Below are positions 10,515-24,068 of a stretch of DNA of 64,000 nt, one piece after another. The translations under genes and the position numbers were made by a program. A model generated the notes under the pieces. It ran no database searches. It saw only the letters and a list, made by a program, of their open reading frames with translations, and had not been told where the DNA came from. The stretch is from Reticulascus tulasneorum (lineage: Eukaryota; Ascomycota; Sordariomycetes; Glomerellales; Reticulascaceae). Location of the stretch: NCBI GenBank assembly GCA_001557505.1, contig LSAX01000008.1, positions 1,116,001 through 1,180,000 on the forward strand. Reading direction: 5' to 3'. The stretch's first letter is position 1, and the number at the start of each line of letters is the position of its first letter.

Positions 10515-12597
10515 TTAGTGCGTATGATAGTCTAGGACCTTGCCTGCTTTCCCCTCGTTCTCCAGTCTCGCTGCTGTTTCGTTAGATCTTGAAGCATCGC
10601 TGACCCCTTTCGTGCTGAGGGCGGCCGCGATAGCCACGGCTCCAAATGCTATGGCAACCAGATATACCGTTTTATAGGCCTCAGAGTTTGCCTCTTTGAC
10701 AGAATACTGCACCGCAGCTATTGTAGAGTTGCTGATTCCAGCTATAGCCTTGTAAGCAGCCGGAGTGTTGAGTCTTGCAGCAGCAATTAGAGATGACAGG
10801 GAACCAGAGAACCCCGAAGAACTAGCAGCTGACTCTACATGACTCGGAAGTAGCTGAATGAACCGACTGCTCTGGATAGATGTGTAGATGGCTGTTGCAA
10901 TAGCACCGCCGATAAGTCGGAATGTGCTGATGAGACCGACTGCTACGCCGATATCTGTTTGATCGTCGAGATGCAAGCTGACCATGCCGAATGAGAGAGG
11001 TGACGGTGGGAGGTTGACTGTAGATACTGCAATCACGGTTCCGATCGCTTGAGCCTTGTTGCCGATTCCAACGGATGCAAGGGAGCCGATTAGCGCTGTC
11101 TGAATAACTATCATGGCAACGAGTTGCCATCGCTCATTCTTGATCCATGGCATAAGGAAACAGCAATACCAGCCAGCAATCACTGTGCCAAAGGAAATCA
11201 TATTGGCAAAGACACCCCTGATGATAGGTTGGTCCGCGGGTACCCAGAGCAGACCAGATTGGCGCGGCCAGATGCTTCGAATTGGTCAATTTCGGTTCAC
11301 AGAACTTGATGAATTATAGACTTACACATTCAGGCTGTAATACAGCATCCCAGCAACGAAGCAAACCACAAGAAAGCTCGTAAACCTATAGAGTATGTTA
11401 GGTATGCCGCATATATAAAAGTGGTAAGGAGGTGCCACGGGGTAGACGGGAAGCATACTTGCGCCACTGCTTGAACAGATGGGGAGGTAGAATGGGGTAA
11501 GTTAATGGAGCGTAAGACTCCCAGAAACCAAGACCAACGAAGCATGCGACTGCAACGACAATAGGGGCGATAACCCATGAACTTTTCCATGGATGTTGGC
11601 CACCGCCCCAATTTAGAGCCAGTAGCAGAAGCAAGCATCCAGCAGTAAATAGAACAAGGCCAAAGTAGTCAATCTCTTTGACTAGTTGCCACTTCGTCTT
11701 GCGATCATCTTGGTGCTTTGTCTCAAATGTTGGGGGATGATAAAAGAAGAAAAGCATGACAGCCGTGGCAACCTCCCATGCAAAACACCACCAATAGCAT
11801 GCTCGCCAGCCAATTTCGGTGTAGGCAATGAAGGCATACGCAATCAGAGGGGCGAAAGAGCTGAAGTGGTTGGCCAATATCATGATACCCAGCGTCTGAA
11901 ATCTGTTCTTATTCGGAACGAGCTCTTGTGCGCAAGCAAAACACATTTCTTGGAAGCCGCCGCCAACTCCGAAGATGATGCCGGATGCAATCATCTGATC
12001 GATGCTTTGGCCTGTTGCGCCAATGAGGGCACCAACTGCGGCTGCTCCGGCACCGAAGAGGAGAAACCATCTTCGCCCAGCGATATCTGAGAGACGACCA
12101 CCGATCGTGACTATAATTGAAGCGCCAAGATTCCAACTAATACCCAATGTCAGGTTATCCTCAGGGACGATTCTCAATGATGAGAGCTTACCAGATGGAG
12201 ATCCACGGATATCGAGGATCCGGGCCTAGATCTGCGTTGATATACGTCAAAACAGCAGCTGGCCTATAGCGTGTCAGTTTCACCTTTGTCATAAGTATGA
12301 CAGCTACGTGGCCCCGGGTGCGTCTTAGGGGTTTGGATCTGGCAGAATTGTGGCAACGTACATGATGAGCGTGAACAAATATGATTCGTACATCATAATC
12401 AAGGCCTGCTTGTTGTCAGCACCCGGTCTCAACCAGCAAGGCTCGGATTCTCTACTTACAAACACTGCCAGCTTCGTTTTGAGCGTGATTCCCTCCTCAG
12501 GCTGAACGGAGGCGTCAACGCCCTTCTCCGAGTCTGAGGGACCATCTCCGTTGTCCAAGTGAGTGACTTCATTCTTCTTCTCTTGAATATCTGCCAT
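10515..12597 (-). CDS. MFS transporter, TRI12 family (copy A)
   Basis: The ATG at 12597 starts a charged N-terminus ('MADIQEKKNEVTHLDNGDG') that is followed by about 14 membrane segments over several exons; introns fall near 12460, 12300, 12190, 11450, 11390 and 11325. The motif 'GRLSDIAGRRWF' is the MFS motif A. The line 'ISWNLGASIIVTIGGRLSD' and the later 'AYKTVYLVAIAFGAVAI' are typical of the family PF06609, named after the trichothecene efflux pump TRI12. The family is broad and the name does not imply trichothecene production. Probable role: plasma membrane efflux or uptake of a small organic molecule. It is divergent from the CoA-ligase gene at 13274 with a shared 676-base upstream region, so joint regulation is likely. 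A second TRI12-type gene lies at 21321-23378. Confidence 0.88.
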
Positions 12598-13273
12598 GAC
12601 TCGAATCAGGAAGCTTCACAACAATGAGTGAGCACTAGCTTTTGCAACTTTCTCGGGCTGTCTAGACAATTGAGACTGACATTAAGAGACGAACCTCCTC
12701 TATTTAAGTGACGTAACCGCTCCCCGCTAGGCCCACAGCGCCTAAGCCATGGTCCTAGAAATAGTGGACATTGGCTCAATTCGCCAAGATGCCAGAAGGG
12801 TTGTAAATTCTGCTAGTGTTGCGCCTCTTTCTCCTTAATCCATGTGATTCGTGCCATCTACTACCTGGCCACGGCCCCGGAACTCGTTACCCCAGGATGC
12901 TACGGAGTTTTCATGTTGAAGATGCGGGGTGTGGCGTCAATTGATGCGGGGTTCCGGCGGGAAGAGACCAGACTAATGACTCAGTAGATCAGGCCAACCA
13001 ATTTTGTAATACCGGACCAGGCTACCCTGCTTTACAATATGTCATGGGAACGTAGCAATCCCACGGTCTTCGGAAGGAGGAAGCCAGATAACCCTGCGAT
13101 CTTGGAGAAGCAGGAGACACTCCGTTCTGTTGACACTTTGACGGAGCATAAGGAACATCAGGTGGCGACAGGGAACAATTGCTAGTTGGGCCTATGGCTT
13201 AAGGTGCATCGATTGAGACGGAACACAACCAGGCGATCCAATCACCATATTCTTCACTTCCATACACAACGCA
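12598..13273. promoter_or_regulatory. Shared divergent upstream region (TRI12 copy A / CoA ligase A)
   Basis: The region lies between two gene starts that face away from each other. A TATTTAAG-like box lies about 100 bases upstream of the transporter start (near 12698). No binding site could be assigned with confidence. Confidence 0.4.
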
Positions 13274-15048
13274 ATGGCAAGCCCGATGGTCCACCACTCC
13301 CCGTATCCGACCCCATACGTTCCCACAAACCTCTCGATCTCGCAGTTCCTCCTCCAGAGCAACCCGGACGATGTCCCTCTAGACAAACCTATTTTGGCCG
13401 ATTTTGACAACCCGACCCATGTTATTACACTCGGAGAGCTTCGCGCCAACGCGTCTCGCGATGCTGCTGGTCTCAAGAAGAAGCTGGGACTGAACCATGG
13501 CGATGTGGTATGCATCTATGCTCCAAACTCGGTGAACTGGGCGGCGTTGGCCCACGCAGTGTTATGGGCGGGTGGATGTTTTTGGTAAGTCATCGAAAGG
13601 TATACGAGCACGTGCGATAGACTAAGTGTGGTTAAGTGGTATCAACTCTCTTGCTACTGGATATGAGCTGGTTCATTACTTTGAGGTTGCGAAGCCCAAG
13701 ATCATCGCAGTAGACTCAAGTCTCATATCCAATGTGCAAGCAGCTTTGAATACTCTGAAGATGAATCCTCTCCCCAGTATCTTGGTCATTGATGACATCA
13801 CTGCATCGAATATGCATGGACATTGCAGGGTAAAACTCGAGTCCGCATTGAATCAGTTAAGTACTAATCGTGAGATAGTTCCCCCAAGACCTAAGAGGCA
13901 TGGACACATTACCGCTACCCCCATATGACTTATCAACGAAAGACAATCGAAAAATTGCGGCGGGCATGTGCTTTAGCTCAGGCACATCTGGGAAACCAAA
14001 AGGCGTCGTCTTATCACATCACAATCTGATTTCACAGCTACTAGGTGTAAGAGCAACGAACCCTTTTACTCATAATGCGTATATGCGTGAAGCATTCTTC
14101 CCATCCTTTAGCCACATATACGGCATCTGCTCGGGGGTATTACTCCCCGCCTGGGTTGGAAACTATGTTCAACCCATGAAAAAGTTCGAGTATCTACCTT
14201 ATCTGCGGCGCTGCTCTGAACTCCGGGCGACTGTGCTGAGATTGGTTCCTGCAGCTGCGGTGCGAATGATCAAAGACCCGGAGGTGCTGAAGCTTGACTT
14301 TAGTTCCGTGAACACGATCATGGTCTCTGGCGCCGCATTATCAGATGAGACAGCCAAAGGCTTACAGAATATGCTCAGCCCGGGAGCGACTGTGCTGAAC
14401 GGGTATGGCATGAGTGAGGCGACTGCAACTTTGCTTAGAGATACTAGGGGAGGAGTGAAGGGAGCAAGCGTCGGTAAACCTGCAGCGGGTGTATCCCTTC
14501 GCGTCGTGGATGATAACTACAATGACGTACCAAACGGTACGGACGGACAGTGCCTCATAAAGAGCCCAACTGTGTTTATGGAGTACAAAGGAGATCCAGT
14601 CGAGACTGCTGCCGCCTTCAAGGATGGGTGGCTATGCACTGGCGACGTTGTGAGAGTCGACGAGGATGGGTTCTTCTGGTTGACTGGGCGGCAAAAGGAG
14701 CTTATCAAATACAAAGGGAACCAGATTGCACCGGCAGAGCTGGAAGCCGTGTTGCTTTCTCACCCGCTTGTTGTCGATGCTGGTGTCTGTGGCGTGGAAG
14801 ATAAGGCTTTGGAGACTGAAGTTCCAGTCGCATTTGTGTGCCTTGCTGGATCAGTAAAGGTAACTGACACGCCGAAGTTATTGGAGGATATTGTCGCGTT
14901 TGTTGACGAAAGGGTTGCACCATATAAGAGGCTGAGAGGCGGGCTGTTCTCCGTGGAAAACCTGCCAAAGAACAATTCTGGAAAGCTTTTGAGGCGAGAA
15001 CTCGTGACAATGGTAGATGAATCTCGGGGCCTGAGAGCGAGGTTGTAG
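13274..15048 (+). CDS. Peroxisomal acyl/aryl-CoA ligase A (4CL-like)
   Basis: An AMP-forming CoA ligase of 556 residues. Exons 13274-13584, 13637-13829 and 13879-15048 keep frame exactly. It converts a carboxylic acid, ATP and CoA into the acyl-CoA through an acyl-adenylate. Visible motifs in order are the P-loop 'SSGTSGKPKGV' (about residue 190), 'NGYGMSEATA' (about 345), 'GWLCTGDVV' (about 425), the hinge 'GRQKELIKYKGNQI' (about 445) and the catalytic-lysine region 'KNNSGKLLRREL' (about 535). The protein ends in ARL, a recognised PTS1 peroxisome signal. The layout matches fungal 4-coumarate-CoA-ligase-like enzymes, but the substrate cannot be told. It is divergent from a TRI12 transporter and followed by a CMD-like gene on the same strand. 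Confidence 0.93.
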
Positions 15049-15304
15049 ATAAGTACATACATACCGCATTTGGAAGAGTTAAAGTAGAAAATACATTGGT
15101 TTATTATCCTACTGGTGTCAAAACACCATCGTGTTTCTATCATCAACATCGTCACGGCCCCGAATGCCCTCACCGCTTACGGTACAAACAATTGAAAGAT
15201 TCGGGTAAGCACTTCCGCTCTATATAGATGGTACAGCCCCCAGTTCAGATGCGCTTCTAGTCTCTATCAAGGATTTGCTCAACATCTTCGCAGAATCCAG
15301 CACG

Positions 15305-16151
15305 ATGGAGCACGGTAATGATGAATCTATGGACCAAAATGCGCGAGCATTTATTGAGGCATTGGCAAGCAAGTCGACAGAGACCTGTCTCGAAGACTCA
15401 TGGTATTGCATTGCAGTGAGTGGTCATTACAACCAAGCCTTGCTAGTGATATGATATTAACGACAGCTAGGCATGCGCGTTTGCGGCTTCCAACCAAGGT
15501 AAATATGTCGCTGATGTTTTCACTGTTGCCATCAGACCATATGGTGAGGACGTTGAGAAACACAAATATATTCTCCGCAGAATCAAAGGTAGACTTCTGC
15601 ACTCATTCAACTTTTGATTTTCGTATTAACGCGCTGCAGAGTCATTGCTCAAAACAGGGATAATATATGGCATACCTCGCGTAATAAACGCCTTCCGCGC
15701 CCTCATCCGCGCCCTCCCGTCCCCCGCGTCCAACGAAACCTCTTCGACCCGTGCCGACATCCTGGAGCCCGCATCAACCGACGCGCGTGGCATCGCATAC
15801 ATGCATAACATCTTCCGTGCCGATCTGGACCCTTTTCTGCAGACCATGGATACCTACTGGCCTGATCTTCGCACATTGGTCGTCACGTATATTTATGGAT
15901 ACTACCAATCTGACACTAGCGTTGTTGATGCTGTGACGACGAGCCAGCTGAACATCGCGACGCTGGTGCCCATGGACGTGACTGCGGAGGTGGCATGGCA
16001 TATGCGGGGGCTGATTCGGAATGGAGGCACCGAGGAACAGCTCCACGCTGCCTTTGATGTTACGATGAAGATTGTAGAGATCTGTGACGTCAGGCTGAAG
16101 AACAGAATGCCGAAGGCAGAGGAAGTCATCAACGAGGAACGATTGTTTTGA
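15305..16151 (+). CDS. Carboxymuconolactone decarboxylase/AhpD-like protein
   Basis: Three exons (15305-15415, 15471-15588, 15640-16151) join in frame to give 246 residues. The stretch 'ESLLKTGIIYGIPRVINAF' and the all-helical composition match the fungal CMD/AhpD-like superfamily (PF02627). No CxxC redox pair is present at the expected place, so a peroxidase (AhpD) role is unlikely. In bacteria CMD acts in aromatic ring-cleavage pathways; fungal relatives are mostly of unknown role. The ATG at 15305 is chosen because it is the first in frame, but the same frame is open for about 75 bases upstream with coding-like character, so an upstream exon is possible. It lies between CoA ligase A and a convergent SDR. 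Confidence 0.75.
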
Positions 16152-16176
16152 AGATACTGGTCTTCTTCACCATAAT

Positions 16177-16983
<807 letters not shown>

Positions 16984-17172
16984 GATTGGCTGGCAGATTG
17001 GTGACAACGAACAGCTCGAACTGGACAGGAGATTGAGGAATGCTTGTGAATTTAAATATGTAGTCTATGACGGCAATTGATTTCCGATCGGCATTCAAGC
17101 TCCTCCCCGCATCATTCTGCCCAGACCACCGTAGAATAAGTGCGAGTAGCGTACCCGCTGCCGAAGTTATGC

Positions 17173-19168
17173 TCAGACCCTACCCCTTTCCAGAAAATGA
17201 CGAGGAATTGGCACATACTTCGCTCTAAGATACTCACAGAGATTTTTAGCCAGAGTATCAAGCCCCGATCCCGAGTTGTAGCCTCTGTCTAAATGATCCT
17301 TCAGCAGAAAATGAACAGCCCGGATATTTTTCATCTCAAATCTGTCAATTCGTGCGCCTGAATATTCGTCTGGACCGAGCAGCTTCTTTAACTTGTCGAT
17401 GGTGAGAAAGGATCTCAGCCAGTCCCACTGCTCGTCGTCACTAACGAAAAAGCCAACATTTGCATCAGACGCTTTGTCGCCAGAGCGGCCAAGGGCCACA
17501 TATCCCAATGGCGCGTCGACTGTCTCGCCGAATCGTTCCAGGGGGATTGGCTCAATGGTGTCATAGGACTCTTGCGCGCCGTACTCGTGGGTAATCTGTG
17601 GAGCAGGGATATCGACACTTGGCTTATCCCCGAAGAGAAAGTGAACTCTGTGATTGCACAGCTTTTGGGGGACAAGAGTGACGAAATACTCCCAGTAGCT
17701 CTTTGCTGTTGACTGTCTCAGATCGTTTGGTCGTGACACACCCTTCAGCTGTTAGTGGACAGATCTGGCAGCACGCTGAGTAAGTCACTCACAGGACATG
17801 ACTGCAACACGGTCTCGTACAGCTTCCTGGCAAAGCCATCAGGCAAACTTGGATCGAACAGCTTGGCATGACGTCCTTGCGCAAATATCCTGAAATCCAC
17901 AGTCGCAATTTCCTGGTTCCGCGGGTTGACTGGTGATGTACCATGAACATGAAACTTCAGCATCGAAAACTGATTAATAAGGTCCTCCCCAATTGCATGC
18001 CGGGCTTGCTCCTCCATCCAGTGGCACTTCTCTTCTATGTCCAACCCAACAAGGTAGAAATGCCATTCGGCTTGGAACCCGCCATGTGCCGTGATGCCAC
18101 ACCTCGTGGTGGGCGGTGGCGGCAGCCCCGTCACGCCACTGACGTGAACACGATCCTCTCCCGTTTGGCTAAGGGAAATGTCATGCAAATCTGCAACAAC
18201 ATCCGAGTTAAAGTAGCGGGGACCAGAAATCTCATATACCAACTGTGATGTCACCGTTTCAATGTTGACGATTCCGTTGGAGTTTTTCTCCTTGACAATG
18301 TCGCACTCGCCGTTGGTGTAGACCTCAGCAATAGGAAATCCTAGGTCGAGATGCTTGTTGGCTTTCATCAGGTCCCTGAAGCGACTGTAATAACCGCCAG
18401 TGACGAATACAGAGCACTCAATAAGGTGGCCTGCGATGAGTGCTCCTGCTAGCTCGTCCAGCTGCGATGCTTTCCATGCATGCCACCAGGCAGCAACTCC
18501 AATCGTTGGGGCAGCATCGGATACTCTATTAACAGATTGAGTAATAGTTTGCACAGTTATGGGTTGTAGTGTTATTCTAACCTTCCACATATCACAATGT
18601 CGGCCCCCTCACGGAGTGCTTCGGCAATGCCTAGACTTCCCAGGTAGGCTTGCGCGCAAATTGGGTCAAATCCCCATTCACTCAGTGTTTTGCCGTCAGT
18701 GAGACTGTTGAATCTCGTTCCGTCGGAAACCAACTTCTTGAACGGGAGCGTGACGTCGTCGCCTTCAACCCATGCGACTTTCAAGTCGAAACCTGCTTTT
18801 CGCACCATGTCCTGGACTACTTCAGCCAGTAGCTCAGTATCGCTGGCCCCTGCATTAACAGCAAGCTTTGCACCATTGCGAACCAGATCTGGAATTGCAG
18901 GTTCGAAGCACTGAAGAAATGTACTGGCGTACTGAGCAGTTTTCTTTCGCTCCTCAAGTGAGAGCCGTTCGGTCCTCACACCAGACCGGACGATTTCAGC
19001 CTTTCCGGCTCCATACCCAGTCATCACATTCTCGGACAACCAGTCGCCGACGATAGCATCAACACTCGGGTCGCTAGCAAGGCGGCGAATAGCCGCGACT
19101 CTGTCAGTGAAGCCACCAGAAGCGCCGCCGATACGGACAGGCCGCCGGACAGCGGCAGAATGAGACAT
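17173..19168 (-). CDS. AtuA-like protein 1 (acyclic terpene utilisation family)
   Basis: About 625 residues in three exons; introns near 18540-18580 and 17733-17793. The N-terminal two thirds match the AtuA family (PF07287, formerly DUF1446): 'VRIGGASGG' at the start, 'KLAVNAGASDTELL', 'WGFDPICAQAYLG', 'GADIVICGRVSDAAPT' and 'GHLIECSVFVTGGYYS'. The C-terminal domain carries the second signature 'LGRSGDKASDANVGFF'. AtuA is encoded in the Pseudomonas operon for citronellol/geraniol breakdown; its exact reaction is not established. The start is the ATG at 19168, because the family N-terminus begins right after it. This copy and copy 3 are close relatives: both end in 'FLERGR' plus one aliphatic residue. 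No peroxisomal tail is present. It shares its strand with the SDR downstream and the bZIP gene upstream. Confidence 0.92.
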
Positions 19169-19631
19169 GGTTTTGTTTGGTGCTGTCGGGTATACTATGC
19201 TCTTCGCGGACGCTGTGTTAACATCCATGCAAATTACACTCGACAATTTAACAGGATCGCGAAGGTGCCTGGTCACATCCCAAGAGGGCTTAGCAGCACT
19301 TGGCTATCCCCGGATCTGCTAATGGAATGAGCCACTAGAGCCCATAGCAACGTCTTTCCGGGGTTGGAGCAGTCACACAGAAGGCTTCCCCTCAGTGATG
19401 CCGCTAGCCCGGCAATCATACTCCGCAGTTCCCGCCCAAGCACTGGTTTGTGCCCATGTCAGATCGCCCTGCCGCAATGATTCATCGCTACGAGCAGAGC
19501 TGTCACGCCAGTAAGGCATGGCTGAAGATACTTCTGATGTTGAATCATCGAACAAAAGTCCGAGTGAAAGAATTCCACTACAACCCGTCGTCTTTTCGGA
19601 TAAAAGGACGGCTTGCAGCTCTTTGCGAAAT
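19169..19631. other. Intergenic, nothing seen
   Basis: This is the upstream region of AtuA-like gene 1 and the 3' region of the bZIP gene. Only short frames without coding character were found. Confidence 0.5.
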
Positions 19632-20850
19632 TTATGGTTTGGAATCCTCGCTGATGAGAGCTGCGATGTCCGGAAAACGGTGCCGAAAACGAGGACCTAC
19701 TGTCCAATTCCTCAACTGGCGCAGATGCTCCTCGTAGACAGGATTGATTATGATTTCGGTGGACCCAGTTTCTCCAGCTGCGGAGTTGATCAGGACGTGG
19801 GATGGATCGTATGCCCAGCTGATGTTAAAATTAGAGCTGTATGTGGCTGCAAAATCGTCCAAAGTGATGTTCGGGTGTGAGATGAGATACTCCCGGACTC
19901 TTGGCCTATAGATAGTTAATTGAACACATCTAACATAGAAGAGGAGTTCAACATACCACGGAATACGATCAATCCATGCAGCATGAGGTGTTGTCAGCTG
20001 ACTAGGCACAGGCCGAAGCCAGACGGGCAAGAGATCCCAGCTTTGCTTGTCCAGAAGAATCATCCACTATATATGCGGAATCAGCGCGGATGATCGAGAT
20101 TTTCTCCTATTGAGGTATAGTGCGTTGCACTTCACGTACCTTGAGCAGCATTGCCATGTTATAGAAGACTGCGACTTGTTGAGGTAGAGCTTCAATCTCG
20201 ATATACGTCCTGACCACATCGGCCACGACGTTACTGATATCATCTTCTGTTCGCTGGTCGGCTTGAATAAGCGAGGAGACCTTCGGCTTATGCGAGTATG
20301 CTGCTGCCCTATCCGTCGCAGTTGTTGATGTGAGAAAGCGATCGGTTCGCACTGATTCCACAAAGCCTTGGAAGATCTGATCTGCAATACAACCCGGCGG
20401 GCTGTTCTTTGGAGAAATCTCCCACGGGTTCGCTGGTCTTGCTTGATTCAGCTTGAGGTCGTCCGGCGGAGTCCCAGAGTCGTCTCGTCCCATGAGGCTC
20501 AACTGCAACGCTGCATTTTGGGCCCTCAGCTGTGCATTCTCTCCCTCGACAAGGGCAGCTTTGGACCGGAGAAGACCAAGTTCTCTGTCTTTCTCCTCAA
20601 CGGTGCGAGTAAGGAACTCGATTTGTTCAGTCAGATTGTGGATTGTCCACTTATTGCGGTCCCGCATGGCCTGCTGTGATTTTCGATCCCGAGCTCTCTT
20701 CCGCTGAAGTTCAACATCCTGGGATGTCAACCCAATGTTGTCATTTGTATTGGAGGAGCCCACCGATGAAGGCGAGGTGGCTGAGGTGGCAGACATGGCC
20801 ATTGATGGACGACGAGGCATGATCATAGAACTCAAGGGTCTTCCAGTCAT
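19632..20850 (-). CDS. bZIP transcription factor with DUF3425 region
   Basis: The first ATG in frame is at 20850. The basic region 'RKRARDRKSQQAMRDRNKW' is at about residues 45-65, followed by a heptad pattern of Leu/Ile/Val to about residue 115 that forms the zipper. The C-terminal part matches the fungal DUF3425 domain ('WDLLPVWLRPVPSQLTTPH', 'IDRIPW', 'VREYLISHP'). Two introns are supported: one between 'NMAMLLK' and 'WMILLDKQSW' (near 20065-20140), and one between 'DRIPW' and 'PRVREYL' (near 19903-19957). It would bind DNA as a dimer in the nucleus. It is the only recognisable transcription factor in the window and lies between AtuA-like gene 1 and a TRI12 transporter, so it is the best candidate for local control of the catabolic genes; that is inference from position. 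Confidence 0.9.
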
Positions 20851-21320
20851 TATTGTGCCGAGCAGAAGATTCACATGGCCCACATCCGAAAGCGACAATT
20901 TTGCTTCTGGACGGTATCTTCGATACGATCAACCTGAAATGTTGGGAAGCCGAAAATGGGAAGAGACGTGCGTGCCTGTAACCCGCTGGGCGGTTTGTTG
21001 AAATGCGGGGTACAGCTGGAGCTGGAGGTGAACCGCGCTAGGAACGCCACTCTAGGCCAGAACACACACTGATGAGGACCTAGGGATTTAACAAGCCACT
21101 TTTTGTCAAGTTTGGAGACTGATATGCGAAATAAGTACGGTAGCTTCTGTTCATTCATCAATTCTGTTGTGTTATAGTCTCCTGTATACATGTAGTGACC
21201 TCAGTTATATAGGGCTTGCATATAACGAGCTACCAGCTTTTGTTGCCTCCGATGCACCTAATTCTCGACGGAGACCACATGACCGGCGACAGCGCAGCAG
21301 CCTGGGGTCCAAACGCCAAA
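20851..21320. other. bZIP upstream region and transporter 3' region
   Basis: No gene is supported. The bases next to 20850 should hold the promoter of the bZIP gene; no specific site was recognised. Confidence 0.4.
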
Positions 21321-23378
21321 TCACGCCTCTTCGACCGCCTTCTTCGCCGGCTGCTTGCTATCGTGCATCTTTCGTTCAACCCTATCATTCAAATGCTTCT
21401 TTGCATCTTTCGAAAATAGACATCCAACAATTGCTATGGCACCGAATCCCAAGCTAGCAAGATAAACAGTCTTGAAAGCCTGCGAGTACGCAGTCGGCAG
21501 AACCGCCGCCACAGCGGCCTGTATTGCTGGAGTAATGCCTGGAAACGATGCGAGCTTGCCTGCCTTAACCGCAACTGCCAGTCCGGCCACTTGATCTGCC
21601 GGAAGTCCAGCTTCGATGGCCACTGGCCCGATATTGGACGGAATGGTCGACGCCAGACGATTGGACAGGATCGAAGAATACACGGCCACAGCAATGGATC
21701 CGCCAGCGGAGCGAATGGATGCCAGGAGGCCCGATGCGAGGCCGATGTCCGACGGCTTGCAGAATAAAGGCGCAAGAGCCAGCGATGCCAACTCGATAAA
21801 GCCAACGAAGAAGGGACCGAGAATTGTCAGAGCAAGGCCGGTATTCAAGGTGTCCGGAGTAAGTGATGCCAAAGCACCCACGAAACCAACCATTGCAAAC
21901 GTTGAAAAGATGATCCAGTACCGAACATTGCCACCCCATTTGACAATAGCACCGGCACATATTTGACCCAGGGCGGTAGAGCTAGCAACAGTACACTGCA
22001 AATCATGTTAGTCACGTCAGTTAAAGGTGCACGGGATGGTCCTTACAGATAGCCAGCCAGCGTAGGTCACATTCTTCGTATACAGAGCTTGAACTTGCTG
22101 AGGCCACAGCAAGACCGCCGAGTAGTAAAACATCTATGTGTGTCAGTGTGATCCTGATAATATGGAGAGCGAGGCCAACGCACACTGGCAACAGTTGCAC
22201 AGCATACAAGTGCCATGAAGCCGCGGTTGGCGAAGAATTTGACCGGAATGGCGGGATATTTCAGGTCCGCAAAAGCCTCCCAGCAGAACAGAGTCACGAG
22301 CAGGATAACGCCGAGTATCAGACTGGAAATGGTAGCTGGGGACTTCCAAGGGTACATATTGCCACCCCAGGATACACCCATCAATAACAGAGTCAGACCC
22401 GCAGTCCATAAGAAGATGCCAAGATCTGCGTTTGTATGTCAGCGATCAATGTATCCACTGCTAGTGGAAGGGGCACACTTACAATCGAGCTCTTTCAATA
22501 GCTGGCGCTTCGTCTTTCGCTCATGGAGAAGTTCGAATGTTGGAGGGTGATAGAAAAAGTACAACAGAACAATTGCTAATCCAACAGCAATAATGTTGAT
22601 ATAGAAGCACCATCTCCATCCCAGGCTTGGGTTCGCGATAAACCTCCGAGCTACATCAGATCAGCCTTCATCTAGCACGATTCACCGCCACCGAAACTCA
22701 CCTATAATAGGCCCAAATGTGGCAATCGGGGCATTGGTCAAGAAAATGAACGACAGAACCATGGGCCTATACTTGTTGGGCACAAGCTCGCCAATGGCTA
22801 CGTTGAAGCTCAGCTGGACGGTTTCCCCCAACCCATAAATCGCAGCACCGATAATGAGAGTATTGACATTCTGCGCGCAAGCTGCGACAATGATGCCGAC
22901 GATGGCCACGATGTTTCCGCCGATGAAGAACCATCGTCTACCAAAGAGATCCGAAAGTCGTCCGAGAATCGTGTATGTGAACGACAGGGACAGTGTACGA
23001 GCAATGTTCACCCAGGCGATGTACGGACTCGGACCTACACTTGTTAGATAAGCCAAGGTGTAAGTTGAGGTCTTGATTCTTACCGATATCCGCGTTTATG
23101 TATGTCAACACGTTTGTTGGTAGAATCAGGAAGATATATGCGGATATAGCAGACAAACAGAACCCCTAAACTTGATTTAGTAGTGTTTACGCTAGGAAAT
23201 ACTGGGAACATACCGCCATCGTTCCAAGAAAATTGGCAGAGTAAAAGTACCCTGGCGGCAAGTTGTCACCTAGGGCCTCGGACCTAATTGACGATGCATC
23301 ATCTCGAGTCTCATCGTGGTGTTTTTCGGTTGACATCTGCTCCACCTGATCGACAGAAGGGGCCTTGTTAACCTCCAT
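21321..23378 (-). CDS. MFS transporter, TRI12 family (copy B)
   Basis: A multi-exon gene with introns near 23170-23215, 23040-23085, 22652-22702, 22430-22482, 22135-22180 and 21995-22045. The ATG at 23378 begins 'MEVNKAPSVDQVEQ'. Motif A is seen as 'GRLSDLFGRRWFF', and the conserved 'GELVPNKYRP' and 'NPSLGWRWCFYINII' are family features of PF06609. The C-terminal end is Lys-rich. About 14 membrane helices are expected, in the plasma membrane or an organelle membrane. It is clearly diverged from copy A at 10515-12597, so a recent tandem duplication is unlikely. It lies between the bZIP gene and the first enoyl-CoA hydratase, all on the minus strand, which fits uptake or efflux of the pathway compound. 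Confidence 0.88.
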
Positions 23379-24068
23379 CTCGAAACAGAATTTGGATTCG
23401 ACTGATAGGTGGGCAAAAAAGAAGTCTAAAGAGGTCGGAAATGAACTTGTAGATCGACTTTCAAGGTCGTTGGCGAGGGTAGAGGAAAGTCGCCGTCTGG
23501 AGTGCAGGTTTTCGACAACTGGCTACAGAACAGAACAGAATAGTATTATATAATAGATGGCGAAGAAAGAACTCTAGATCTATTTACCAGTACTTATCAA
23601 CATCCCTGACTACCCCGGATAACTCGTTCCCAGTGAAACAGTTCTTGTGGGGAAGCAATACGTGGTGGTGGGGTTTGCCCTGTTGCTGCTTGCGGGGAGG
23701 GCGACCGTTAGGCCAAGATCAACCCTGACCAGCGGAAGGGCTGCAAGTGGGAGTGATGCCGCCCGGATTACCATTAACTGACTCATTAGCTCGTAGCCGG
23801 CATATAATCTGTCAATTTGGCGATGTGCCATGTTTCGAAGGCTCGTTGCCTTGCTGATTTCCTGCCTTTCCCCCTTTCCACCACAGTATGGAAAGAAATC
23901 AATATCCAGCTGGCCTATCTTACTAGACCCTGCAATTACTACTGGTTTAGATTACGTTGCCTGTCAAAGGCGCTACGTATCACGCACTATCTGGTTCTCG
24001 GGTCAAGGGATCATTCAGAAAGATTGCAGCGCCCCTAATTCATTCTTGACGGGTACTGCACTGAGTCC
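23379..24068. other. Intergenic, nothing seen
   Basis: This is the upstream region of TRI12 copy B and the 3' region of the enoyl-CoA hydratase at 24069. An AT-rich stretch lies near 23540-23570. No gene is supported. Confidence 0.45.
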
